A stretch of DNA of 44,542 nucleotides from Virgibacillus alimentarius (GTDB lineage Bacteria > Bacillota > Bacilli > Bacillales > Amphibacillaceae): assembly GCF_000709085.1 (NCBI RefSeq), contig NZ_JFBD01000067.1, positions 1 through 44,542 on the forward strand, given 5' to 3'. Positions within the stretch are counted from its first letter, which is position 1. The number at the start of each line of letters is the position of its first letter. A model generated the notes under the pieces. It saw nothing but the letters and a program-made list of their open reading frames with translations. It made no database searches and had not been told where the DNA came from. The translations under genes were made by a program, and so were the position numbers. This document shows positions 1 to 8,906 of the stretch, in pieces.

Positions 1-137
1 GTTTGTGTTTCTAATTGATCCAATTCGCTGTCGGCAGATATTTTATAAAATAAAAAGTAAATGGAGGTATTAATAAGTAACATCATTAATAACATAAAAA
101 GACTGGAAAACAATTGAATCTTCGTTCGCAGTTTCAT
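1..137 (-). CDS. Sensor histidine kinase, N-terminal fragment (YkoH-like), cut by window edge
   Basis: Only the first 45 or so codons lie in the window; the gene runs off the left edge. The ATG at 137 follows the response-regulator stop by five bases, and an AGGAC-type ribosome binding site sits inside the end of that gene, so the two are translationally linked. The peptide starts MKLRTKIQLFSSLFMLLMM and continues into one hydrophobic segment (about residues 8-31) followed by polar residues. This is the usual start of a membrane sensor kinase with an extracytoplasmic sensor loop. The opening resembles B. subtilis YkoH as I remember it. No kinase motif (H, N or G box) is visible here, so the kinase call rests on the gene order and the N-terminal resemblance. 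Confidence 0.8.
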   Translation of the reverse strand, partial: MKLRTKIQLFSSLFMLLMMLLINTSIYFLFYKISADSELDQLETQ

Positions 138-142
138 TTCGC

Positions 143-829
143 TCAGTCCTTTATCGTATATCCAACTCCACGTACCGTTTGAATATAAGGTGTGTCAAAA
201 CCTTTATCAATTTTTTGACGCAGATAGCGGATATATACATCTACAACGTTTGTATCACCATAAAAATCATATCCCCAAACTTGCTCAATTAGCTTTTCCC
301 GGGTTAAGACAATATTCTTGTTTTTCAGCAAACAAACAAGTAAATCAAATTCACGCGGGGTAAGTTCAATATTTTTATTTGAACGATTTACTTCGTGCTT
401 GTGAATATCAACCGATAAATCGCCTACAGTAATTATTTCATCAGTAGGTCCATTCATTGTCATCCGTTGACGCAAATGCGCTCTGATACGGGCAAGAAGT
501 TCTTCAATTTGGAACGGTTTTGTTATATAATCATTAGCACCCAAATCCAATCCACTTACTTTATCATGCACTTCATCTCTTGCGGTCAATAAAATGATAG
601 GGGTAGTTTTATCTGTCCTTCTTACTTTCCTTAAGACTTCCAAACCACTTAATTCTGGCAGCATGATATCAAGTAAAACCAAGTCCCATTCCTTTTCTTC
701 CATCAGTTGAAGCGCATCTTTACCATTATTCGCAATCGATGTTGTATAATTTTCATATTGAAGTTCTAATTGCAAGACTCTGCTTAATTTTTGTTCATCC
801 TCTACAATTAAAATGTTCGGTTGACTCAT
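143..829 (-). CDS. OmpR/PhoB-family response regulator, YkoG/ArlR-like
   Basis: A 228-residue DNA-binding response regulator. The receiver domain covers about residues 5-118, with the acidic pocket ED at 10-11, phospho-acceptor Asp54 in LLDIMLPE and the conserved Lys in ITKPF near 105. A winged-helix effector domain follows, with the typical LTPREFDLL and VRGVGYTI signatures. The start is supported by a GAAGGTGA element about nine bases upstream. The adjacent kinase should phosphorylate Asp54 and the protein then act at promoters. Sequence and pairing match the YkoG/YkoH and ArlR/ArlS group, but the regulon cannot be read from the window, so no symbol is given. Confidence 0.9.
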   Translation of the reverse strand: MSQPNILIVEDEQKLSRVLQLELQYENYTTSIANNGKDALQLMEEKEWDLVLLDIMLPELSGLEVLRKVRRTDKTTPIILLTARDEVHDKVSGLDLGANDYITKPFQIEELLARIRAHLRQRMTMNGPTDEIITVGDLSVDIHKHEVNRSNKNIELTPREFDLLVCLLKNKNIVLTREKLIEQVWGYDFYGDTNVVDVYIRYLRQKIDKGFDTPYIQTVRGVGYTIKD

Positions 830-1004
830 GTAATTTCACCTTCACTAATATACTTTTTCTTGTACTATAGCAAATTATTTCCAAATTGTAATTAAATATG
901 AAAAACAATCGGAACAAGCAAAAATCTTGCAAGAAATATTATTTTTAGTAGATAATAGGTAGATATTATATTTAAAAGCAAACGAAACTAAAGGAGGTTC
1001 AAAA

Positions 1005-1652
1005 ATGCTACAACTTGATCATATTGTTATAGCCACTCCTGATATGGATGAAAGTATTTCTCAGTACAGTAGTAAGTTTGCTAACAAGGTAGTCAAGGGC
1101 GGAGAACATGAAGAATGGGGTACTTATAATTACTTGTCATTCTTTTCTAATACCAGCTATTTGGAATTCATAAATATTTATGATTTTAAGACGGCAAAAG
1201 AAGCTGAAAACCCGCTTATTCAACATCTTGTTCATGTTTTAGAAGAAAATAAATACGGCGCCTTTCAATTTGCACTTCGTACAAAACAACTAGATAAATA
1301 CATTACTCACTTTAAAAAGCATAACATTCCTTATAAAGGTCCTTATGCTGCTGAGCGAGTGAAACCAGATGGCACTATTTTAAAATGGAGAATGCTTTTA
1401 CCTGAATATAATTACAAAGATGAAGTTCTTCCTTTCCTAATCGAATGGGAGGACCCTAATATTGTATTTTCTGAGACAAATCTATCCAATGCAAAAAGTA
1501 TAACAAAAATTAAATATGGCGGAATAACAAAAGAAGAATTTGCACGTATTTATCAGTTAAAACCTAGAAAACTGGATAAAAATCAATTGCATTTACTTAA
1601 TAGTAAAATATTTTTTGATAATGATAGAAAATTACGATTTGATTTAGCTTGA
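1005..1652 (+). CDS. VOC-superfamily (glyoxalase-like) protein
   Basis: A 215-residue soluble protein preceded by a strong AAAGGAGGT site six bases before the ATG. It opens LDHIVIATPDMDESI, the first beta-alpha unit of a vicinal-oxygen-chelate fold, with His6 as a likely first metal ligand. YLSFFSNTSYLEFINI follows, with a candidate metal-binding Glu. The whole looks like the Glyoxalase_3 type of VOC domain (about residues 3-150) plus a shorter second half. Members bind a divalent metal and act as lyases, dioxygenases or resistance proteins, and the substrate cannot be told from sequence. It is monocistronic, between a divergent regulator and a hairpin terminator. Its reading frame ends at 1652. 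Confidence 0.8.
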   Translation: MLQLDHIVIATPDMDESISQYSSKFANKVVKGGEHEEWGTYNYLSFFSNTSYLEFINIYDFKTAKEAENPLIQHLVHVLEENKYGAFQFALRTKQLDKYITHFKKHNIPYKGPYAAERVKPDGTILKWRMLLPEYNYKDEVLPFLIEWEDPNIVFSETNLSNAKSITKIKYGGITKEEFARIYQLKPRKLDKNQLHLLNSKIFFDNDRKLRFDLA

Positions 1653-1692
1653 TCTACCCCACTAAGTTAATGAAATATGAACTTAAAATAAA

Positions 1693-1741
1693 AAGAAGCT
1701 GTTTTCCTAAAGTGTCAAAATCATATGGGAAACAGCTTCTT
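1693..1741. terminator. Bidirectional rho-independent terminator
   Basis: Arms AGAAGCTGTTTTCC and GGAAACAGCTTCT flank a loop of about 20 bases, with A-rich DNA on the left and T-rich DNA on the right. It lies between the convergent VOC and thioredoxin genes and can serve both. Confidence 0.75.
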
Positions 1742-1745
1742 GTTA

Positions 1746-2066
1746 TTAACCCAATTGCTTATGCAAAAACTCAGTTATTGATTCCGGGGTTTTTGTATAT
1801 GCACTATGCAGATGTGCTTTTTTTTCACCGTTTTGAAAAACCAACAAACTAGGTATCCCCATTACTTCATGTTTTTCTGCTATACCTTTCACTTGATCGC
1901 TATTTATTTCGTACCAGTCATAATTATTAAACTCTTCGATAACCCCATTAATAAACATATCCAGTCGTTTACAATCCGGACACCAATCGGCAAAAAACTT
2001 AATGATGATAGGTTTTTCACTTTGGATGACTTCATTAAATTGATCTTCTGAGTTAATCTCTTCCAT
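1746..2066 (-). CDS. Thioredoxin-family protein with a CPDC active site
   Basis: A 106-residue cytoplasmic protein with a single thioredoxin fold. The active site reads WCPDC (Cys29 and Cys32), unlike the WCGPC of classical thioredoxin. The cis-proline loop appears as MGIPS near residue 71. There is no signal peptide. An AGGAGT site lies eight bases before the ATG. The family reduces disulfides or acts as a redox carrier; the Asp between the cysteines suggests a different redox potential from TrxA, which is inference. It is monocistronic, with a terminator directly downstream and a loose 200-base gap to the PTS gene upstream in which I see nothing distinctive. Confidence 0.88.
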   Translation of the reverse strand: MEEINSEDQFNEVIQSEKPIIIKFFADWCPDCKRLDMFINGVIEEFNNYDWYEINSDQVKGIAEKHEVMGIPSLLVFQNGEKKAHLHSAYTKTPESITEFLHKQLG

Positions 2067-2268
2067 TGATGACCACTCCTATTTAATTTAAATTCTTTGT
2101 TTATATTCTACTCTCCTAAAAGATTCGCTACAAACAAAAGAACCAAAATGGTACAGGTAATTATACCGATTAATCATACCGAATACGAAAACCAAACTTC
2201 ATACACCTACTTTTTAGTAAAGTAATACAAAAGTTTATTGTCATTTTTTAAAAACCATTTTGTGACGG

Positions 2269-3300
2269 TTAAGCAGATGTTTGAGCCATATCTCGAATCT
2301 GGTCCACCCGGCGAATTTTATAGTTTTTAAATAGATATGAACCAATAAATCCCCATAACGCACTAAATGAAGCACAAAGTAGTGCTATAATAGTTACCTT
2401 TAGCGGATCATTAAACCCATACATTACTGCAAATCCTGCGATGGGAGTGGCTGTTCCGGTTGCTCCGTTCACTAAACCAGACAATGCAATAAAAATACCT
2501 GATGTTGCTCCACCTAGGAAATTTGTTACATATACAGGTATCGGATTTGCCGAAATAATGTCCACTTGTGATAATGGCTCAATTGCAACTGAGATGGTTG
2601 TTTTTCGGTCGCCGAATTTCATCCGATGGAAAAAAACAAAGTTCATAAAAGATGATCCAAATACTGCTAGAGCTCCAATTGCCATAGGTACACCAGTTAA
2701 TCCCAACATGGCGGTCAAAGCCATTGAACTTAAAGGTGCTGTAGCCACAACCGTGATGACACCACCTAAAATGATTCCCATAACAATTGGATTTGTATCC
2801 GTAGTTTGTGTAATAATTCCTCCAATATTTAGCAGTGTTGCGTCAACAAGCGGATCAGCATATACCGCTAATAAACGGACAAGTGGGGCTGCAACAATAA
2901 TGGTAACAATCAAATCTAGTCCATCTGGTATTTTCGTTTCTATTTTCTTTACTACGAATGACATGAGATAACCAGCAATAAAACCTGGTAAAAGTCCTAG
3001 ACCTGCGCATGAAACACCTAACATCAATGCATAAACAGGTGAGACTCCCATCGCGAGTGCTACAAGAGATGCAGCTGCAACACCACCCATACTACCTGCC
3101 GCGTCACCAACTTCTCCTAAAAATTCAATATGTAATAGATCGCCCCCTACGTACCGCTGAAAAGCTTCCACTAAAAAAGTAGCTATAGCAGCACTTGCTA
3201 ACGCACTCATCGCTTTCATGCCTTTTGGTGCTTTATAGCTAAAAAGGGTAAAACATCCCAACACAATAAATAAGAGTACAGTTCCTTTGACAATTTCCAT
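2269..3300 (-). CDS. PTS sugar transporter subunit IIC (PTS_EIIC_2 type)
   Basis: A 343-residue integral membrane protein with eight to ten hydrophobic segments and glycine-rich loops such as GDAAGSMGGVAAAS and GATGTATPIAGF. It matches the EIIC-like PTS_EIIC_2 family rather than the classical sugar EIIC types. The chosen start gives MEIVKGTVLL, with AGGAGAGA seven bases upstream; an in-frame ATG 13 codons earlier has no such site. No EIIA, EIIB or sugar-metabolism gene is next to it, so substrate and phosphorylation partner are unknown. Orphan members of this family may work without phosphotransfer. Confidence 0.85.
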   Translation of the reverse strand: MEIVKGTVLLFIVLGCFTLFSYKAPKGMKAMSALASAAIATFLVEAFQRYVGGDLLHIEFLGEVGDAAGSMGGVAAASLVALAMGVSPVYALMLGVSCAGLGLLPGFIAGYLMSFVVKKIETKIPDGLDLIVTIIVAAPLVRLLAVYADPLVDATLLNIGGIITQTTDTNPIVMGIILGGVITVVATAPLSSMALTAMLGLTGVPMAIGALAVFGSSFMNFVFFHRMKFGDRKTTISVAIEPLSQVDIISANPIPVYVTNFLGGATSGIFIALSGLVNGATGTATPIAGFAVMYGFNDPLKVTIIALLCASFSALWGFIGSYLFKNYKIRRVDQIRDMAQTSA

Positions 3301-3782
3301 TATGCTCTCTCCTCTTGGTGTATTTGAATATGTTGTCATCTTCTTTCTTGCATTTTATATCCTTTTGAATATGTACTCGTTTATTGAACATACTGCATTT
3401 CTCAATGCATGATTTCATACAAGTTTATTGTTCTATTTTCTCACTACTGTATGTAATCGCTTCCTATTTACAACTCCTTCACTATATCATAGTTTAATTA
3501 TGTTTAAAATTACATTTTAATGTTTAAAAATCTTCATTGTAGAATGATGAATCTGATAATTGCTTGTAACTACTTCGCCATCAGGCAGATTCAAATCATC
3601 TCACACTTAAAATTGTATTATGTTACTGCATAAATCTAATTTACATCATTAATTTTGAAATAGGGTAAATCATAATAGCAATATAAACAATCATTTTTTT
3701 AACAAAGGCAAATTTAATTTGAGCAGTAATTTATGCAACATGGTAGTATGGAAAAAACTGTAACAGGAGGGATATTTACTTT
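3301..3782. other. 482-base divergent intergenic region
   Basis: AT-rich DNA between the divergent PTS gene and the 231-residue unknown gene. It holds both promoters. For the rightward gene a possible element is TGGTAGTAT (3741-3749), which fits an extended -10. No operator palindrome, riboswitch or small gene with a ribosome binding site was recognised. Confidence 0.4.
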
Positions 3783-4478
3783 ATGGGAAAGCGTATAATT
3801 ATGGAAGATGAAAGAAAGATAAATAACAATACGATTGCTTATCTTTACGACAAACTCCAAATTGATTTATATAGGGTTCTCCAAGAATTATATGACTACT
3901 CATGGGTCCATTTTCGTAATACGTTAAGAAATAAAATAAATGAAATCGGGAAGGAAATTGAAGTACCAAAACGTTTGATAAAACGTATTTCTCCTCAACT
4001 TGTCTGGTGGATGATTCTTCATGAACCTTTTCATAAAGATAGAACTACCATTTTAGAACGGTATATAAAGTTAAATCAATTCAAATGGAAAGACAGATGT
4101 GCTGTTTTCCATGATACTGTATCCAACTGGAAATTTATTTCACCTGGTTTTTATATAACAAAATCAGTAGAAGAGAACCAGCGAAATGGAACTCTTATTA
4201 ACATTGTTGGATCGAAACAATATACAGTTGCAGTCTGGAACCATCTTTTCGAACCTCTAAAAAACGGAGAATTGTTAACTGGATACCTCTTTCCTATTGG
4301 AAATGGTATATATACTTCACCAATGGATCTGTTTCATATTTCTGTTAACGAAACACCACGAGTTACTTGGGAAGTGCTTCTACAATTTCACCGCCATAAG
4401 CTATCTTCTAGTCACTCTCCTGATCCTCGATTGTACCTATCATTAGTAACTACTGCCCTTGAAACCATTGAAGCATGA
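3783..4478 (+). CDS. Unrecognised 231-residue protein
   Basis: I do not recognise this family. The frame is well supported: GGAGGG lies 11 bases before the ATG, codon use resembles the neighbours, and no other reading frame competes. The product has no signal peptide or membrane segment. The N-terminal third is basic and predicted helical (KLQIDLYRVLQELYDY, then a Lys/Arg-rich stretch). The middle is rich in Trp and aromatic residues (QLVWWMILHEPFHKDR, FKWKDRCAVFH). The C-terminal half looks like beta strands with a PIGNGIYTSP turn, followed by a His-rich helix. A second in-frame ATG lies six codons in. It stands alone between divergent and convergent neighbours, so context gives no hint of function. 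Confidence 0.8.
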   Translation: MGKRIIMEDERKINNNTIAYLYDKLQIDLYRVLQELYDYSWVHFRNTLRNKINEIGKEIEVPKRLIKRISPQLVWWMILHEPFHKDRTTILERYIKLNQFKWKDRCAVFHDTVSNWKFISPGFYITKSVEENQRNGTLINIVGSKQYTVAVWNHLFEPLKNGELLTGYLFPIGNGIYTSPMDLFHISVNETPRVTWEVLLQFHRHKLSSSHSPDPRLYLSLVTTALETIEA

Positions 4479-4577
4479 GATCATAGCCAGGATACTCCTT
4501 AAATGTTTTGTAAATTTTTATACAGGGTACATATTTATGTATCAAAAATTCCCTATTAAGAAAGGATATCAACCATA

Positions 4578-4721
4578 ATGAAACAAACGCAATATCAACC
4601 AACAAAGAATCTGCAGTTAACAGATGCACAAGAGGTACACTACGGAAGAGCATTTAAACAAGCTGATATTGCTGGAGGATTTCGTAAACATGCAAAACGT
4701 AAACACCCTGTTTTAAAGTAA
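4578..4721 (+). CDS. YfhE-like small protein (47 residues)
   Basis: A short gene encoding 47 residues. It is preceded by AAAGGAT about 11 bases upstream and followed by the terminator at 4767. The core LTDAQEVHYGRAFKQAD resembles the small YfhE family of Bacillaceae, whose role is unknown. The protein is strongly basic at its C-terminus (RKHAKRKHP) and has no hydrophobic segment. Family membership is from memory of the LT-AQEV-Y--EFK-AD pattern and is moderately sure. The frame itself is well supported by its signals. Confidence 0.65.
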   Translation: MKQTQYQPTKNLQLTDAQEVHYGRAFKQADIAGGFRKHAKRKHPVLK

Positions 4722-4766
4722 TTTAGATTTTTATATAGTCACACTCTACATGCCAACTAGTATTTA

Positions 4767-4808
4767 AATAAGCCGGCGAGCACATAACTTTGAGCTAGCC
4801 GGCTTATT
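4767..4808. terminator. Rho-independent terminator, likely bidirectional
   Basis: A perfect 11-base stem, AATAAGCCGGC with GCCGGCTTATT, with a 20-base loop. It lies between the YfhE-like gene and the convergent end of typA. Confidence 0.8.
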
Positions 4809-4812
4809 TGCT

Positions 4813-6636
4813 TTATTTATTTCGTTTAGCTGCCTTTTCACGTTCACTTTTGTTTAAGATTTTTTTCCGTAAACGAATGGATTCAGGTGTTACTTCACAG
4901 TACTCATCTTCATTCAAATATTCCAGCGCCTCTTCCAAAGTCATTTCTCGCGTCTTTTTAATCGTTGCTGTTTGATCCTTTGTTGCTGAGCGAATATTTG
5001 TTAAATGTTTCTCACGAGTAATATTAACCGTTAAGTCATTTTCGCGATTGTGTTCTCCAACAATCATACCTGCATAGATCTCAGTCCCTGGTTCGACAAA
5101 GATTACCCCTCGATCTTCCAGCTGCATGATGCCATAAGTTGAGGCTTTTCCATTTTCTAAACCAACAAGAACTCCCTGAATTCTTCCACCTATATTTCCT
5201 TTGACTACAGGTTGATAGTCTTCAAATGTATGATTGATTATACCGTAGCCATGTGTTTGTGACATAAATTCTGTTGTGTAACCGATAAGCCCGCGTGAAG
5301 GTACTTTAAATTCGATACGGACTTGTCCATTTCCATGGTTTACCATATCGAGCATTTCACCTTTTCGTGCACCTAATGATTCCATAACGGGACCTGTATA
5401 TTCTTCAGGAACATCGACTTGCACACGTTCAAATGGCTCACATTTCACACCATCAATCTCTTTGATAATAACTTGTGGTTTAGATAATTGTAATTCAAAG
5501 CCCTCTCTGCGCATATTTTCTATCAGAATGGATAAGTGCAATTCTCCCCTGCCCGAGACAATCCAGGCATCTGGTGATTCAGTTGGATCGACACGCAAAC
5601 TTACGTCCGTCTCCAATTGTGTCATTAACCGCTCTTCTATTTTTCTAGATGTAATATACTTTCCTTCTTTTCCTGCAAACGGGCTATTATTTACAACAAA
5701 AGTCATTTGTAATGTTGGTTCATCTATCCGCAACATTGGCAAAGCTTCCGGATGGTCCTGCGGGCAAATCGTTTCTCCTACATTAATATCTTCCATTCCT
5801 GCAACTGCAACGATATCTCCAGCTTGAGCTTCTTTGATATCCACCCGTTTTAAACCTTTGAAGCCGAATAATTTACTAACCCGAAATGCCTTCTTTGTAC
5901 CATCTTTCTTTAGAACTACGACTTGCTGTCCGACTCTTATACTACCGCGAAATATGCGGCCAATACCTACCCGTCCTACATATTCATTATAATCAAGCAA
6001 AGTAACTTGAAATTGAAGCGGCTCTTCTTTCGTATCTGCTGGTGCCGGAATGTATTCCAAAATCGTTTTAAAAATTGGATCCATTGTTTCTTCCTGCTCA
6101 TCCGGTTCTTCCCCAGAAGTACCATTTAGCGCTGATGCATAAATAACCGGAAATTCAATTTGCTCATCGTTTGCGCCTAATTCGATAAAGAGGTCAAGCA
6201 CTTCATCAACAACTTCTTCCGGCCGAGCATTTGGCCGATCTATTTTATTTAACACAACAATTGGCGTTAAGTCTTGATCTAATGCCTTTTTTAATACAAA
6301 GCGTGTCTGCGGCATTGTACCTTCATATGCATCAACTACCAAAAGAACACCATCAACCATTTTCATAATTCGTTCTACTTCTCCACCAAAGTCAGCATGA
6401 CCAGGCGTATCTAAAATATTTATAGATGTATCTTTATAGTTAATTGCTGTATTTTTTGCCAAAATCGTGATTCCACGTTCTTTTTCAATATCACCTGAGT
6501 CCATTGCACGGTCATCTACCTGCTCATGTTTATGGAATGTACCAGAATATTTTAATAGCTGGTCCACAAGTGTTGTTTTTCCATGATCAACATGGGCTAT
6601 AATAGCAATATTGCGAATATCTTCTCTTAATTGCAT
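4813..6636 (-). CDS. typA: Translational GTPase TypA/BipA
   Basis: A 607-residue ribosome-associated GTPase close to the family's usual 605-615 residues. The G domain shows G1 [13 protein letters not shown]2 RGITI, G3 DTPGHADF and G4 NKIDRP. EF-G-like domains II, III and V follow, and then the BipA-specific C-terminal domain. TypA works in 50S assembly and in growth at low temperature or under stress. GAGGAG lies nine bases before the ATG. The gene appears monocistronic, with its own promoter in the 87-base gap to cssS and a strong terminator directly downstream. Confidence 0.97.
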   Translation of the reverse strand: MQLREDIRNIAIIAHVDHGKTTLVDQLLKYSGTFHKHEQVDDRAMDSGDIEKERGITILAKNTAINYKDTSINILDTPGHADFGGEVERIMKMVDGVLLVVDAYEGTMPQTRFVLKKALDQDLTPIVVLNKIDRPNARPEEVVDEVLDLFIELGANDEQIEFPVIYASALNGTSGEEPDEQEETMDPIFKTILEYIPAPADTKEEPLQFQVTLLDYNEYVGRVGIGRIFRGSIRVGQQVVVLKKDGTKKAFRVSKLFGFKGLKRVDIKEAQAGDIVAVAGMEDINVGETICPQDHPEALPMLRIDEPTLQMTFVVNNSPFAGKEGKYITSRKIEERLMTQLETDVSLRVDPTESPDAWIVSGRGELHLSILIENMRREGFELQLSKPQVIIKEIDGVKCEPFERVQVDVPEEYTGPVMESLGARKGEMLDMVNHGNGQVRIEFKVPSRGLIGYTTEFMSQTHGYGIINHTFEDYQPVVKGNIGGRIQGVLVGLENGKASTYGIMQLEDRGVIFVEPGTEIYAGMIVGEHNRENDLTVNITREKHLTNIRSATKDQTATIKKTREMTLEEALEYLNEDEYCEVTPESIRLRKKILNKSEREKAAKRNK

Positions 6637-6723
6637 AAACGTACGCTCCTCTTAAAAACCGACTGTTTTTCAACTGAACTATTATATCATAAAAAAAGAT
6701 GAAATAAAAATCATAGTGTAACT

Positions 6724-8052
6724 TTACATAAAAAATGTAACTATAAATTTAGCTCCACCTAGGCTTGAATCACCTACTGTTATACTTCCGCCAGACTGTT
6801 CAACAATAGCACGTGCAATTGCCAGTCCTAAACCAGTTTCTCCACCTTTACCTTTTACAAATCGGTGAAATAGATGTGGCAGTACATCCTCAGAAATACC
6901 TTTACCATCATCTTCAATCATAATCACTTTTCTTTTATTTTCGGTTTTTACGGTAATATAAACTTGTGTATTTGCATGGCGGATCCCATTAATCGTTAGA
7001 TTTAATAATGCTCTAAGCAGCTTTTCTTCGTCTCCAACAAATGTGATCGTATCATCCACATCGTGGTGCAGTGTTATTTCCCGTTCATTCACAAGTGGAA
7101 GCGTACGATCCATTACTTGATTAATGAGGTTCTTGGCACTTATTTCATTTTTTTGGTAAATGGTTTGTTCGCTATCTAATTTAGCCAGTAAGATCATTTC
7201 ATTAATAATTTTTTTCAATCTATTCACTTCAGAAACCATAATCTCTAGGCCTCTTTCCCTGTCCTCCTTATCAAAAATGCCATCCCGAATCCCTTCAGCA
7301 TAACCCTGTATTGTCATTAATGGTGTTTTTAGTTCATGACTGGCATTTTGAAAAAAGGTTTGCTGTGATCTCATATATCTTTGCAGTTCACTGGCCATCT
7401 CAAAAACACTTTGCTCTACTTCTTTTATTTCTCCTGAGGCTTTTATTCTTTCAATATCATCAAACTGTCGCTTTTCTATTTTTTTTAATTGTCTTTTCAA
7501 CCGAGTAAGCGGCGTAACTAATTTATTCGTTAAAAAGTAGCTCAGGATGACAGCTGCCATGGCTCCAATTAAGAAAACAATCAGCAACCTTACGAAGAAA
7601 TTTTGCTGTACAGCCTGTAAATCCTTAAGTGGTGTTAATAAGATTAGTTCTAGACCACTATTTGGCGGATAAAATAATATTTTTGATGATACATATTTGT
7701 TTTTTCCGTATTCCCATAACTCATCACTATTCTCTATATGATTATTTGAAAGAAAACCTTGAATCACTTCACTAGGCATAGTTGAAAATAGCACATGTTG
7801 ATTATGATGATCATACATGAACATCTGCAAATCTTGTTCTCGTAAAAATGCACTTATTTCTTGAATACTTGGATCCGAACGATATTCCTTATTTAGGATA
7901 TTTACGAGTAATTCTCCTTTTTGTTCTAATTGCCGGTGTTCGTCTTGTATTAATAACTCTAAGATTAAAGAATAAATTACAAAACCGGTTACTGTCATGA
8001 TAACAATTAATAATGCAGTAAAAGCAGCATTAAGCTGAAATTGCAGTTTCAT
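6724..8052 (-). CDS. cssS: Sensor histidine kinase CssS (secretion stress)
   Basis: A 442-residue membrane kinase. One hydrophobic segment lies at about residues 8-34, an extracytoplasmic sensor loop of about 120 residues follows, and a second segment lies near 153-174. After a HAMP linker comes the H box with phosphorylated His239 in NASHELKTPL. The N box (NLTINGIRHA) and G boxes (DDGKGIS, GETGLGLAI) form the ATPase domain. It starts two bases after the cssR stop with GAAGGTT upstream, so the two are one operon. In B. subtilis, CssRS senses misfolded secreted protein and induces htrA and htrB. The divergent protease gene here supports the same job. Confidence 0.88.
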   Translation of the reverse strand: MKLQFQLNAAFTALLIVIMTVTGFVIYSLILELLIQDEHRQLEQKGELLVNILNKEYRSDPSIQEISAFLREQDLQMFMYDHHNQHVLFSTMPSEVIQGFLSNNHIENSDELWEYGKNKYVSSKILFYPPNSGLELILLTPLKDLQAVQQNFFVRLLIVFLIGAMAAVILSYFLTNKLVTPLTRLKRQLKKIEKRQFDDIERIKASGEIKEVEQSVFEMASELQRYMRSQQTFFQNASHELKTPLMTIQGYAEGIRDGIFDKEDRERGLEIMVSEVNRLKKIINEMILLAKLDSEQTIYQKNEISAKNLINQVMDRTLPLVNEREITLHHDVDDTITFVGDEEKLLRALLNLTINGIRHANTQVYITVKTENKRKVIMIEDDGKGISEDVLPHLFHRFVKGKGGETGLGLAIARAIVEQSGGSITVGDSSLGGAKFIVTFFM

Positions 8053-8054
8053 GC

Positions 8055-8741
8055 CTATGAACCTTCATTTCTCAAACGATATCCAAAACCCCATACTGTT
8101 TCTAGAGGGATATCCACCAGTTTTTTTCGAATCCGCTTTATCAAGTCATCTACTGCTCGGTCACTTCCAAAATAGTCATTTCCCCACACTCTAATTAAAA
8201 GTTCTTCTCGTGAAAAAGCTCGATTAGGATTTTCAGCAAACAATAGAAGCATATCAAACTCTTTTGTAGTTACATCTCTTTCCTCCCCCCTCCAAAATAG
8301 TCGGCGATCATCTTTATAAATTAATAAGTTCTCTGCTTTTACCTTTTGGGGCAGTGAATCGTCATGATCAGCCTTATAATGTGTCCGCTTGAATAAACGT
8401 TTCACGCGTGCTACTAATTCCCGCGGGCTGAATGGCTTTGTCAAATAGTCATCTCCACCTAATTCAAGACCAAGTATCTTGTCGATTTCCTCATCTTTAG
8501 CAGAAATAATAATAATTGGCACTTCACTTTCTCTGCGTATCTTTTTACAGAACTCATATCCATCCATCCCAGGGAGCATGATGTCTAATACCCACATATC
8601 AGGAGGGTTGCCTTCCCATAGATCCCAAGCTTGCTCTGCAGAACCAAGAACTGTTACCGTAAATCCATCTTTTTTCAAGTAGGCAGCTACAATATTTTGG
8701 ATATTTGGATCATCTTCGACTATACCTATATGGTTACTCAT
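8055..8741 (-). CDS. cssR: Response regulator CssR
   Basis: A 228-residue OmpR-type regulator. The start at 8741 (MSNHIGIVEDD) is chosen because AGGAGG lies eight bases upstream; an upstream in-frame ATG would add 22 residues with no homology. The receiver has acidic residues at 9-11, phospho-acceptor Asp53 in WVLDIMLPG and Lys in LTKPFSPREL. The winged helix carries TKEFDMLLLF, VWGNDYFGSDR and VWGFGYRL, which closely resemble B. subtilis CssR. It should bind the divergent intergenic region and activate the protease gene and probably its own operon. Confidence 0.9.
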   Translation of the reverse strand: MSNHIGIVEDDPNIQNIVAAYLKKDGFTVTVLGSAEQAWDLWEGNPPDMWVLDIMLPGMDGYEFCKKIRRESEVPIIIISAKDEEIDKILGLELGGDDYLTKPFSPRELVARVKRLFKRTHYKADHDDSLPQKVKAENLLIYKDDRRLFWRGEERDVTTKEFDMLLLFAENPNRAFSREELLIRVWGNDYFGSDRAVDDLIKRIRKKLVDIPLETVWGFGYRLRNEGS

Positions 8742-8906
8742 TAGCGTCCTCCTATTCGTTATGGTTAGGTTACATCTATTTTTACATAAGTTATTCATCC
8801 TGAACATGAAAATGAATTTTTACACATTTTTTCCACAATTTCACCAATGCTATACCCAGATGAAATAGTAACATAAATAAAGATTAGAAATGAAGGGAGA
8901 TAAAAT
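8742..8906. promoter_or_regulatory. Divergent cssRS / htrA promoter region with candidate CssR sites
   Basis: This 165-base region holds both promoters. Two copies of TTTTTACA are seen, at about 8779 and 8818. The second is followed by TTTTTCCACA and ATTTCACC, giving a series of T-rich CACA-like repeats directly upstream of an extended -10-like TGCTATACC (8848-8856) that faces the protease gene. Tandem T-rich octamers are described upstream of CssR-controlled htr genes in B. subtilis; assigning these as CssR sites is inference. Confidence 0.45.

Noticed and set aside
1649-1852. 67-codon gene after the VOC gene
   Set aside because: It crosses the terminator and is antisense to the thioredoxin gene.
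2441-2971. 176-codon open frame opposite the PTS IIC gene
   Set aside because: Antisense shadow of a hydrophobic gene; no start signals and no recognisable domain.
3301-3339. Upstream start for the PTS IIC gene
   Set aside because: The extra 13 residues are polar and lack a ribosome binding site, while AGGAGAGA sits properly before the ATG at 3300.
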